In this document: in pieces, positions 1 to 7,149 of the stretch
Layout of the letters: each line of letters opens with the position of its first letter
Numbering within the stretch: the stretch's first letter is position 1
From: Agathobaculum desmolans ATCC 43058
Lineage (GTDB): Bacteria > Bacillota > Clostridia > Oscillospirales > Butyricicoccaceae
Length of the DNA: 34,551 bases
Assembly: GCF_000701665.1 (NCBI RefSeq)
Contig: NZ_KL370811.1
Location: 1-34,551 of the forward strand
Reading direction: 5' to 3'
Made by a program: the position numbers and the translations under genes
The notes under the pieces: generated by a model
Database searches by the model: none
What the model was told of the DNA's origin: nothing
What the model saw: only the letters and a program-made list of their open reading frames with translations

Positions 1-2
1 AC

Positions 3-287
3 CAAGGCTGGCATTACCAGCATAAACAATACCAACAAATGCTCAGAAACAAGGGTATCCGGCAGAGCATGAGCCGCAAAGGTAACTGCTTGGACAATGC
101 AGTGATTGAGAACTTTTTTGGTCTGCTCAAAAGCGAGCTGCTCTACCTGCAAGAATTTAACTCCATGGAGCACTTTAAGCAAGAACTGATAGAATATTTA
201 GATTACTACAATAACAAAAGAATTAAGGCGAAATTAAAGGGCTTGCCGCCTGTCTTACACAGACAACAAGCCCTTTCAGTAGCTTGA
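3..287 (+). CDS. IS3-family transposase OrfB, C-terminal fragment (5' end outside window)
   Basis: The reading frame is open from base 3, so the gene begins before the window; the ATG at 39 is internal. The visible 94 residues are the end of an rve-type DDE integrase core. [19 protein letters not shown] carries the catalytic glutamate region (N-x7-E-x-F-F), and [16 protein letters not shown] is the usual C-terminal tail of IS150/IS3 OrfB. The protein would cut and join DNA ends during transposition of its own element. The stop at 285-287 is followed by the terminal repeat at 309-333, as expected for an intact right end. Confidence 0.9.
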   Translation, partial: QGWHYQHKQYQQMLRNKGIRQSMSRKGNCLDNAVIENFFGLLKSELLYLQEFNSMEHFKQELIEYLDYYNNKRIKAKLKGLPPVLHRQQALSVA

Positions 288-308
288 ACAGTATTTATTT
301 GAAAATAT

Positions 309-333
309 TGTCTAACTTTTTGGGGTCACTTCA
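309..333 (+). repeat. Right terminal inverted repeat of the IS3-family element
   Basis: A 25-bp sequence ends in ggggtcacttca. Its reverse complement begins TGAAGTGACCCCAAAAAGTT, resembling known IS3/IS150-group tips. It lies 21 bp past the transposase stop. The partner repeat is outside the window, so the exact boundary is inferred. Confidence 0.65.
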
Positions 334-414
334 ATTGCTGCGGTGCTTTTGATTTTTCGGAAAATTTCTCATACAGCAATGCTGTTCGAGACACGCTGCG
401 GCAGCATGTCCCGG

Positions 415-2079
415 TCATGTCTCTTGCACCTTTGGAAAGCGCAGCGTGATGACCGTGCCCTGACCGGGTGCGCTTTGCAGCTCCACCCCAGCGTGGTGCA
501 GCGCCGCGCCGTGCTTGACGATCGACAGCCCCAGCCCGGTGCCGCCGGTCTCCCGGCTATGGCTTTTGTCTACCCGGTAAAACCGCTCAAACACGCGCGG
601 CTGATCCGCAGGAGCGATCCCGATACCGGTATCTGCTACGCGGACAAAGGGCGCGCCGTCCTGCGTGCCGGTTTCGATCGTAACGCTTCCCTCCGGTTTG
701 TTATACGCGATCGCATTGTCCGCCAGATTGAACACCATCTGCTCCAGCGCGGCGCGCTGGCCGCACACGACGGTCTCCGTCCCCTGCACCTGCATGCTGA
801 CCCGGTGCGCCGCCGCCTTATGCTGCAAACGGTCGCACACCGTGCGGCACAGCGCGTGCAGCTCGACCGGTTCCGGCTGTGTCGGCCCGCCGCCCTCTTC
901 CAGCCGCGACAGACGGATGATGTCCTCAATCAGCCCAAGCAGGCGCACCGCCTCCGAGCGGATCTTGCCCGAAAAGCGCCCGATATCCTCAGGCCGCACA
1001 ATGCCGTTCTCCATGATCTCGGCATAGCCCATAATGCTGGTCAGCGGCGTTTTCAGCTCGTGTGATACATTGGCGGTAAATTCCTGCCGCTGCCGCTCCG
1101 CCTGATCGCGGTCGGTGATATCCACCAAAAACAGTACCGCCGCATACCCCTGCCCGCCTTCTGCAACCGAGCTGGCAGTGACCGAATACACGCGCCCGTC
1201 CTTTTCCATGCGCTCATGGCTGCTCTCACCGCGCAGTGCGCGCTCCACCACCCGGATGTACGCAGGGTCACGGCACAGCGTCAGGTAGCCGCCCGCTGCC
1301 GTTTCCTCCGGAAACATCTGGTGTACCGTGCGGTTGGCAAACAGGATCTCCCCCTGCGCGGAAAACAGCACCAGCCCCTCATCCATACCGGACGTGATAT
1401 CATCAAATTCCGCCTGCCGCCGCCGCAGCTCGTCCATTTGCGAGCGGATCTTGCGGTTTTGCTTATCCATGCGGTGCAGCAGCGGGGACAGCTCATCATA
1501 CGCATCGTTTTTGAGCGGCTCATGCAGGTCAAGCGCTATGATCGGCGCCAGAAACACGTGGGTCAGCCAGCTTGCCAACAGCGCTGCCACCAACAGCGTG
1601 ACCAGCACGATCAGCACGATCCACGGCGACGCTGTGCTCAGTGCACCAAAGGTGCTTGCCGCCGTCGAGGCAACACGCAGCACCGTACCGTCCTGCTGCC
1701 GGATAGCGTAATAATACGTCTGCGTTTCCAATGTATCGGACAGGCGGCTGTCCTCTCCTACGCCGTCGCGCAGCGCTGCGGCAACCTCAGGACGCGCCGC
1801 GTGGTTCTCCATCGCCGCCTCATCCCCCGCATTGTCATACTGCACCGTGCCGTCCGCCGCGATCAGCGTGATCCGGTCGGCATAAAGACTGCCCAGCTCC
1901 TCCAGCATCGCCCGTCCGCCGTCATCCACCGCCGCCGCGATATAACGGCACTCGCTGGCCAGCCGTTCCTGCATATCGTGCGACAGGCCGGAATGCACTG
2001 CCGCCAGCAGCAGCGAAACCGTCAGCAGCAGCGTGACCAGCGCAGTCAGGAAAATGCTGCCGAAAACCCGTTTTCTCAT
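415..2079 (-). CDS. phoR: Sensor histidine kinase of the phosphate operon (PhoR-like)
   Basis: A 554-residue membrane sensor kinase. A first membrane helix spans about residues 7-28 and an extracytoplasmic sensor about 30-150. A second helix spans about 151-172 and a PAS region about 225-330. The HisKA segment contains NVSHELKTPL with the phospho-accepting His340. The HATPase domain shows the N box (NLADNAIAYN, about 451), the G1 box (DTGIGI, about 483) and the G2 box (GGTGLGLSI, about 512). It should autophosphorylate and pass phosphate to the response regulator encoded just upstream, whose stop overlaps this start by 4 bp (ATGA). Its place at the end of pstSCAB-phoU supports a phosphate-starvation role. 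The gene is full length. An IS lies just beyond its 3' end. Confidence 0.9.
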   Translation of the reverse strand: MRKRVFGSIFLTALVTLLLTVSLLLAAVHSGLSHDMQERLASECRYIAAAVDDGGRAMLEELGSLYADRITLIAADGTVQYDNAGDEAAMENHAARPEVAAALRDGVGEDSRLSDTLETQTYYYAIRQQDGTVLRVASTAASTFGALSTASPWIVLIVLVTLLVAALLASWLTHVFLAPIIALDLHEPLKNDAYDELSPLLHRMDKQNRKIRSQMDELRRRQAEFDDITSGMDEGLVLFSAQGEILFANRTVHQMFPEETAAGGYLTLCRDPAYIRVVERALRGESSHERMEKDGRVYSVTASSVAEGGQGYAAVLFLVDITDRDQAERQRQEFTANVSHELKTPLTSIMGYAEIMENGIVRPEDIGRFSGKIRSEAVRLLGLIEDIIRLSRLEEGGGPTQPEPVELHALCRTVCDRLQHKAAAHRVSMQVQGTETVVCGQRAALEQMVFNLADNAIAYNKPEGSVTIETGTQDGAPFVRVADTGIGIAPADQPRVFERFYRVDKSHSRETGGTGLGLSIVKHGAALHHAGVELQSAPGQGTVITLRFPKVQET

Positions 2080-2765
2080 GCATGATCCCCCATGCGGTAG
2101 CCCACGCCGCGCACCGTCTCGATCAGCGCGCCGCCCGGCCCCAGCTTTTGCCGCAGGGTGCGGATATGCACATCGACCGTGCGGGTTTCGCTTTCATTGC
2201 CATAGCCCCAAATGCTTTCCAGCAGTACATCGCGCGTCAGCACCGCACCGCGTTTTTTCATCAGCAGGCACAGCAGCTGATATTCCTTCAGCGTCAGCTG
2301 CACCTCCTTGTCTCCCACATACACAGTGTGTGCGCGTTCATCCACGCAGATCTCCCCTGCCACGAGCGGCCGCGCGGTCTCTTCCGGCGGCTCGTGCTGT
2401 GTGCGGCGCAATACCGCCCGGATGCGCGCCACCAGCTCCATCATACCAAAAGGTTTGGCCACATAATCATCTGCGCCGCTGTCCAGCCCGACCACCTTAT
2501 CGTACTCGGTATTTTTCGCCGTCAGCAGGATGACCGGGATCTGCCGTGTTTCCTCCGCCGCACGCAGCCGCCGCAGAATGGCGATACCATCCTCTCCGGG
2601 CAGCATGATATCCAGCAGAATAAGCTGCGGCCGGTGTGTGCGCAAGGCGGCAGCCAGCGCTGCACCGTCGGCAAAGCCCTTTGCCTCCAGCCCGGTATTT
2701 TGCAGCGTATACACGACCAGCTCGCGGATACCCGCGTCGTCCTCTACGCAGTAGATCATGCACAT
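2076..2765 (-). CDS. phoP: OmpR/PhoB-family response regulator of the phosphate operon (PhoP/PhoB-like)
   Basis: A two-domain response regulator of about 229 residues. The receiver domain has the acidic pair VEDD near the N-terminus, the phospho-acceptor aspartate in LILLDIMLPGEDG, LLTAK (Thr/Lys) and VAKPFG. The C-terminal winged helix (about 130-228) ends RGVGYRMG, typical of OmpR/PhoB DNA-binding domains. It would bind Pho boxes such as those before pstS. Three in-frame ATGs are possible (2771, 2765, 2759). The AAGGA motif is too close to the 2771 start and fits 2765 best, which is chosen here. It follows phoU after a short gap and overlaps the kinase gene by 4 bp. Confidence 0.9.
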   Translation of the reverse strand: MCMIYCVEDDAGIRELVVYTLQNTGLEAKGFADGAALAAALRTHRPQLILLDIMLPGEDGIAILRRLRAAEETRQIPVILLTAKNTEYDKVVGLDSGADDYVAKPFGMMELVARIRAVLRRTQHEPPEETARPLVAGEICVDERAHTVYVGDKEVQLTLKEYQLLCLLMKKRGAVLTRDVLLESIWGYGNESETRTVDVHIRTLRQKLGPGGALIETVRGVGYRMGDHA

Positions 2766-2807
2766 TCCCATCCTTTTTCTTGTTTTTGCCGCACCGCAGC
2801 CCGGCGG

Positions 2808-3446
2808 TCAGCGCTTATGCGTGCCCGTGATGGAAAACTCCACCCATTCGGCAATATTGGTCGCGTGATCGCCAATCCGTTCCAGATACTTGGCAATCAT
2901 CAGGATATCCAGCACGCGCTCCCCATCCACAGGACTGTCCGCAATTTCCGCAATCAGATCCTTTTTGCAGGCGGCAAACAAATCATCCACCACATCATCG
3001 TATTCGATCACGCTCCATGCGAGCGTGAGATCGCGGCGCACGAACGCATCCAGACTGTCCGTAACCATTTTGATGGTCGCCTGCGCCATTTCCTCGATAT
3101 GCTGGTTATGCCCGCACGCACCAGACAGATACGTGACGATCTCAGCGATATCGCTCGCCTGATCGCCGATGCGCTCAATATCCGTGATCATCTTGAGCAC
3201 AGAGGAAACCAGCCGCAGATCGCTCGCCACCGGCTGCTGCTGGAGCAGCAGCTTGAGACACATGGACTCCAGCTCACGCTCCTTGCGGTCGATCTCCTGA
3301 TCGATGCGGACTGCTGCCGCCGCCAGCTTGAGATCGCCGGTCAGCAGCGCCTTGACTGCGCTGGCGATCGCATTTTCGCACAACGCCCCCATGGAGATCA
3401 ATTCATTATTCAGCTCTGCCAGCTGGGTATCAAAGCGGTTTCGCAT
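2808..3446 (-). CDS. phoU: Phosphate signalling complex protein PhoU
   Basis: A 212-residue all-helical protein made of two PhoU repeats. Each repeat carries an acidic metal-binding-type motif (ITDIERIGDQASDIAE about mid-protein; KYLERIGDHATNIAEW near the C-terminus). PhoU couples the state of the Pst transporter to the PhoR sensor and limits phosphate uptake when phosphate is plentiful. Its start codon shares one base with the pstB stop (TGATG), indicating translational coupling. Length matches the family norm of about 215-240. Confidence 0.95.
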   Translation of the reverse strand: MRNRFDTQLAELNNELISMGALCENAIASAVKALLTGDLKLAAAAVRIDQEIDRKERELESMCLKLLLQQQPVASDLRLVSSVLKMITDIERIGDQASDIAEIVTYLSGACGHNQHIEEMAQATIKMVTDSLDAFVRRDLTLAWSVIEYDDVVDDLFAACKKDLIAEIADSPVDGERVLDILMIAKYLERIGDHATNIAEWVEFSITGTHKR

Positions 3447-4198
3447 CAGCCGAACCTCCCCGTAATGTAGTCCTCGGTGCGTTTATCCTGCGGCATGGAG
3501 AACAACTGCTCGGTTTTCCCAACTTCGATCATATCTCCCAGCAGAAAAAACGCGGTGATATCGGATACACGGGTGGCCTGCTGCATATTGTGCGTTACCA
3601 TGACGATAGTATAATCCTTTTTCAGTTCGAGTACAAGGTCTTCGATTTTAGCGGTCGAGATCGGGTCAAGCGCCGAAGTCGGCTCGTCCATCAGCAGCAC
3701 CTCGGGGTCTGCGGCCAGCGCACGCGCAATGCAGATGCGCTGCTGCTGTCCGCCTGACATGGACAGCGCGGATTTTTTCAGGCAGTCCTTGGTCTCCTCC
3801 CAAATCGCGGCATGGCGCAGCGAGGTCTCGACGATCTCATCGAGCCTTACGCGGCTTTTGATGCCGTGCGTACGCGGCCCGTAGGCGATGTTGTCGTAAA
3901 TCGACATGGGGAACGGATTGGGCTTCTGAAACACCATGCCCACGCGCTTGCGCAGCCGGTTTACATCGCAGTCCTTATAAATATCCTCACCGTCGAGCGT
4001 GATATCACCTGTAATTTTGCAGCCCTCGACCAGATCGTTCATCCGGTTGAGCGAGCGCAAAAGCGTAGACTTGCCGCAGCCGGACGGCCCGATAAACGCC
4101 GTGATCTCATTGGCGCGGATGTCCAAATCGATCCCGTGCAGGGCATGAAAATCCCCATAGTAGAGATTCATATCCCGAATTTCAATTTTATTCTCCAT
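3446..4198 (-). CDS. pstB: Phosphate ABC transporter ATP-binding protein PstB
   Basis: A 250-residue ABC ATPase that powers phosphate import through PstC/PstA. Walker A is GPSGCGKST (residues 37-45), the Q-loop is [11 protein letters not shown], the ABC signature is [10 protein letters not shown] (about 145-154) and Walker B is VLLMDEP (167-173). The switch histidine is in VMVTHNM. The phosphate-specific Q-loop context ([12 protein letters not shown]) separates it from general ABC ATPases. It lies between pstA and phoU in the usual order, with only 15 bp to pstA. Confidence 0.97.
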   Translation of the reverse strand: MENKIEIRDMNLYYGDFHALHGIDLDIRANEITAFIGPSGCGKSTLLRSLNRMNDLVEGCKITGDITLDGEDIYKDCDVNRLRKRVGMVFQKPNPFPMSIYDNIAYGPRTHGIKSRVRLDEIVETSLRHAAIWEETKDCLKKSALSMSGGQQQRICIARALAADPEVLLMDEPTSALDPISTAKIEDLVLELKKDYTIVMVTHNMQQATRVSDITAFFLLGDMIEVGKTEQLFSMPQDKRTEDYITGRFG

Positions 4199-4213
4199 TT
4201 TATTCCGTCTCCA

Positions 4214-5101
4214 TTACTTTTTGGTGAGCTTTTTCGCCACAAGCGCGGACAGCGTGTTCATCAGCAGCACAACGACCAGCAGCACCACCGCAGTTGCGTA
4301 GGCCTCGTTCATGTGCAGTCCCTCGCCCGACAGCACATACATATGGATGGCCAGCGTCCGCCCGGACTGTAACAGCCCGGGGATCTGCGCCATCGTACCG
4401 GCGGTAAAAATCAGCGCCGCAGTTTCGCCCACAATACGGCCGATGCCGAGGATCACGCCCGAAAGAATGCCCGGCATCGCACTGGGCAGCACAATGCGGA
4501 ACACGGTGCGCAGCCGTCCCGCGCCAAGGCCGAACGAGGCCTCGCGGAAGGAATCCGGCACTGCCATCAGCGCTTCCTCCGCCGTGCGCATGATAAGCGG
4601 CAGGATCATGATCGCCAGCGTCATTGCGCCCGCCAGCAGCGAATAGCCCCAGTGCAGGCGGGTGACGAAAAACAGCATACCGAACAGGCCGAACACGATG
4701 GACGGAATGCCGGACAGCGTTTCCGTGGTGATCCGGATGACACGGACCAGCCGGCTGCCGCGCGCGGCATACTCATTCAGATAAACCGCGGTGAACAGAC
4801 CAAACGGCACGGCCAGCAGCAGCGCCAGCACGGTCATCTCCACAGTTGTGATCATTGCGGGCAGCATAGAAACATTTTCCGAAGTGTATTGCAGCGCAAA
4901 CAGAGAAGACTTCAGGTGCGGGATGCCGCTGATGAGGATATAGCCGATCAAAAACAGCAGCACCGCAAAGGTGAGAAACGCCGCGCCGTATACCAGCCCT
5001 TTTTGCAGCTTTGCACGGCCGCGTCCATAAGTGGAGCGCATCGTGGTTTTGGTTTCGGCCCCCCGGCGGGCTGCCGTGCCGAGCGTTGCAGGTCCGGTCA
5101 T
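4214..5101 (-). CDS. pstA: Phosphate ABC transporter permease PstA
   Basis: A 295-residue inner-membrane permease with six predicted helices, the first at about residues 35-57. The binding-protein-dependent transport signature lies in the region FREASFGLGAGRLRTVFRIV, the EAA loop that contacts PstB. The start overlaps the pstC stop by 4 bp, and an excellent Shine-Dalgarno (AAAGGAGGAAGG) sits 5-10 bases upstream, so the longer ATG is preferred over the later in-frame Met21. It forms the transmembrane channel with PstC. Confidence 0.95.
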   Translation of the reverse strand: MTGPATLGTAARRGAETKTTMRSTYGRGRAKLQKGLVYGAAFLTFAVLLFLIGYILISGIPHLKSSLFALQYTSENVSMLPAMITTVEMTVLALLLAVPFGLFTAVYLNEYAARGSRLVRVIRITTETLSGIPSIVFGLFGMLFFVTRLHWGYSLLAGAMTLAIMILPLIMRTAEEALMAVPDSFREASFGLGAGRLRTVFRIVLPSAMPGILSGVILGIGRIVGETAALIFTAGTMAQIPGLLQSGRTLAIHMYVLSGEGLHMNEAYATAVVLLVVVLLMNTLSALVAKKLTKK

Positions 5102-5964
5102 GCGTCCTTCCTCCTTTTGAGCACAGAAAACGTCAGGTTAATGAGCAGAATAAACACAAACAGCACACATCCCGTGGCAATGAGTGCCTCGCGGTGCAGG
5201 CCGGTGGCATAGCCCATTTCCTGCACAATGTTGGCGGTCAGCGTGCGGATGCCCTTGAGCACGTTGCCGGTCAGGCGCGGCTGGTTGCCTGCAACCATGA
5301 CGACCGCCATGGTCTCACCGATGGCACGTCCTACGCCGAGCACGATCGAGGCCAGCACGCCTGACTTGGCCGCCGGCAGCATCACCGAGAACACCGCCCG
5401 CTCATGCGTTGCCCCCATGGCGACCGCGCCCTCGTAATAATTCTGCGGCACGGCGCGCAGCGCGGATTCTGCCACGCCAATGACAGTCGGCAAAATCATC
5501 ACGCCCAGCAGAATAGAGGCAGAAAGGATACTTGAGCCCGAAATATCCGCGCCGAACAGCGCCGCCGCCTCGCGCACCGCCGGCACAATGACGATCATCC
5601 CGAAAAAGCCGTATACGATGGAGGGGATGCCTGCCAACAGCTCGGTGCAGGGCTTGAGCAGACGATACGCGCGCTGCGGGCAGTAAAACGCCATGAACAC
5701 CGCCGTCAGCAGGCCGACCGGCACACCGATCAGAATTGCACCCGCGGTGATGTAAATACTGCCGACGATCATCGGCAGGATGCCGTAAATATCGTTGCCC
5801 GGCTTCCACTTGGTGCCGGTCAAAAAGTCCAGCACACCGATTTCCCGAATCGCCGGGATACCGTTTGCAAACAGGAAGATGCAGATCATCACAACCGCGA
5901 AAATCGAGGCCAGCGCGCACACAAAAAACACGCCGTGCATCAGCTTTTCCCAAAAATTTTTCAT
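5098..5964 (-). CDS. pstC: Phosphate ABC transporter permease PstC
   Basis: A 288-residue permease with six hydrophobic segments. It carries conserved PstC features such as LAGIPSIVYGFFGM and the EAA-type loop NYYEGAVAMGATHERAVF, which docks on PstB. Start ATG at 5964 has AGGTGAG upstream. It is separated from pstS by 63 bp that contain a stable stem-loop, a common arrangement giving more binding protein than permease. Confidence 0.95.
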   Translation of the reverse strand: MKNFWEKLMHGVFFVCALASIFAVVMICIFLFANGIPAIREIGVLDFLTGTKWKPGNDIYGILPMIVGSIYITAGAILIGVPVGLLTAVFMAFYCPQRAYRLLKPCTELLAGIPSIVYGFFGMIVIVPAVREAAALFGADISGSSILSASILLGVMILPTVIGVAESALRAVPQNYYEGAVAMGATHERAVFSVMLPAAKSGVLASIVLGVGRAIGETMAVVMVAGNQPRLTGNVLKGIRTLTANIVQEMGYATGLHREALIATGCVLFVFILLINLTFSVLKRRKDA

Positions 5965-5985
5965 ATTCTCACCTGATATACAACG

Positions 5986-6012
5986 GGCAGGGCGAAACCC
6001 ATCCGCCCTGCC
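5986..6012 (-). promoter_or_regulatory. Intercistronic stem-loop between pstS and pstC
   Basis: Perfect 9-bp arms GGCAGGGCG (5986-5994) and CGCCCTGCC (6004-6012) flank a 9-nt loop. On the minus-strand transcript no U-run follows, so it is more likely an mRNA-stabilising or partial-attenuation hairpin than a full terminator. This would fit higher expression of pstS than of pstCAB. The function is inferred. Confidence 0.5.
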
Positions 6013-6027
6013 TCTTTTGTGTTCCTC

Positions 6028-6942
6028 TTACGCCAGATCGCCCCAGTCGGTCACATCACCGATGTAAATGCTCTTGATCTGGTCGATGCTCAGGCCCTCG
6101 AGCGTATTGGCCGGATTGACGATGACCGCAATGCCGTCCATCGCAATCGCCGTGCCGGTCAGCGCAGCAGCCTCTTCCTCCTTCAGCTCGCGGGAGGCCA
6201 TGCCGATATCAAAGGTACCATCCATCGCACCGGTCATGCCCGAAGTGGAGTCGGATTCCTGCAGCTCGATCTTGGCGTTCGGGTTGGCCGCCCGATACGC
6301 CTCCGCCAGCTTTTCCATCACAGGGGAAACCGAGGAGGAACCGCCAACCGCGATCTGGCCGGAAGAACCGTCAGTCTTGAAGGATTCCGCCGCGTCGTTA
6401 ACCTTGATATAGCCCTCGTCCTCGATGATCTGCTGACCCTCCGCGCTCATGATAAATGCCATGAAGTCCGCAGCGGCGCCGGTCGGCTGCCCCTTGGTTG
6501 CCACATTGAACGGACGCGCCAGCGTGTAGCTGCCATCCTTCACGTGCTCGGGCGTCGCTTCCGCGCCATCCACCTTGAGCGCCTTTACCGTATCGTTGAG
6601 CGCGCCGAGCGAGATGTAGCCGATGGCCTTTTCATTGCCGGCCACGCTGGTCAGTACGACGCTGGTCTTGTTGGCGATCTCCGCATCCGCCGTGGTGTTG
6701 TCAATCTTTTCACCCGCGTCGTTCTTCTCCTCCACGCCGGTCAGCTCGACAAACGCGCCGCGCGTGCCCGAGCCGTCCTCGCGGGAGATAACAGTGATCG
6801 CACCGGAAACGCCGGCAGCAGCTTCGCCGCCCTCGGCCTGTGCGCCGTCCGCACCGTAGGAATCATCGTTGCTGCTGCCGCAGCCGGTCAGTGCGCCGCA
6901 CAGCAGCAGGCCGCTCAGCAGCAGGGATACGCTTTTTTTCAT
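6028..6942 (-). CDS. pstS: Phosphate-binding lipoprotein PstS with circularly permuted domain order
   Basis: A 304-residue lipoprotein. It has a signal helix MKKSVSLLLSGLLLCGALTG and lipobox LTGC (Cys21 lipidated), then a short Gly/Ala/Glu linker. Start ATG 6942 is chosen for the signal peptide and AGGAG; the longer frame to 7092 runs back through the Pho boxes. All PstS phosphate ligand motifs are present but in swapped order. The usual C-terminal lobe (SREDGSGTRG, 53-62) comes first. The usual N-terminal lobe follows: GSSSVSP 201-207, SDSTSGM 230-236, DIGMASR 245-251. The protein stops at VTDWGDLA, where normal PstS crosses to lobe two. It should capture phosphate outside the membrane and hand it to PstC/PstA. 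Confidence 0.93.
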   Translation of the reverse strand: MKKSVSLLLSGLLLCGALTGCGSSNDDSYGADGAQAEGGEAAAGVSGAITVISREDGSGTRGAFVELTGVEEKNDAGEKIDNTTADAEIANKTSVVLTSVAGNEKAIGYISLGALNDTVKALKVDGAEATPEHVKDGSYTLARPFNVATKGQPTGAAADFMAFIMSAEGQQIIEDEGYIKVNDAAESFKTDGSSGQIAVGGSSSVSPVMEKLAEAYRAANPNAKIELQESDSTSGMTGAMDGTFDIGMASRELKEEEAAALTGTAIAMDGIAVIVNPANTLEGLSIDQIKSIYIGDVTDWGDLA

Positions 6943-7003
6943 AATTAGATTACTCCTTTTTGTCCTGTCTTGTCTTTTGTACAAATTTATCTTACCTATC
7001 CTA

Positions 7004-7062
7004 TGTAAAATCCAAAAGACAAGGTTTGTAAAATCCACGTAAAGTGTAAAATCCCATGTAAA
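7004..7062 (-). promoter_or_regulatory. Array of Pho-box-like hexamers upstream of pstS
   Basis: On the minus strand five TTTACA/TTTACG hexamers occur in one orientation, at 7062-7057, 7050-7045, 7043-7038, 7032-7027 and 7009-7004. Several are spaced 11-12 bp or a multiple, as in PhoP/PhoB direct-repeat boxes. The last lies about 60 bp before the pstS start, near where a -35 region would be; TAAGAT around 6990 is a possible -10. This predicts activation by the response regulator at the end of the same operon. Confidence 0.65.
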
Positions 7063-7076
7063 CTGCATCAAAAAGC

Positions 7077-7109
7077 GAAAAAAGTCAGGCACATGTCCTG
7101 ACTTTTTTC
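7077..7109. terminator. Bidirectional-type terminator hairpin, loop CACATGT
   Basis: Perfect 13-bp arms (GAAAAAAGTCAGG and its complement) enclose the 7-nt loop CACATGT, giving an A-run/stem/T-run structure that can terminate on either strand. It follows the O-antigen-ligase-like gene (ends 7150) and precedes the pstS Pho boxes. The central 19 bases (7084-7102) recur as an exact reverse complement at 27740-27758, and with one change at 22177-22195. Confidence 0.8.
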
Positions 7110-7149
7110 AATAAAATGTCCTTTTATGCAGGCTGCCGCGCGCACAACA

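Larger units (their letters stand above)
1..333 (+). mobile_element. IS3-family insertion sequence, right end (left part outside window)
   Basis: The first 333 bases are the distal end of an IS3-family (IS150-like) element. They hold the 3' end of the transposase gene, followed by a probable terminal inverted repeat at 309-333 (tgtctaactttttggggtca and five more bases). Read from the outside inwards this repeat starts TGAAGTGACCCC, a typical tip for this group. The left end and any target-site duplication lie outside the window, so integrity and copy number cannot be judged. The element lies about 80 bases beyond the stop of the histidine kinase gene and points towards it. Confidence 0.8.

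Noticed and set aside
343-1065. Long plus-strand open frame opposite the histidine kinase gene
   Set aside because: It lies antisense to clear phoR coding sequence, has no ribosome-binding site and has Arg/His-rich composition typical of antisense frames in GC-rich DNA.
2082-3470. Long plus-strand open frame across phoU and the response regulator gene
   Set aside because: It spans two genes and their gap in antisense, with no recognisable domain.
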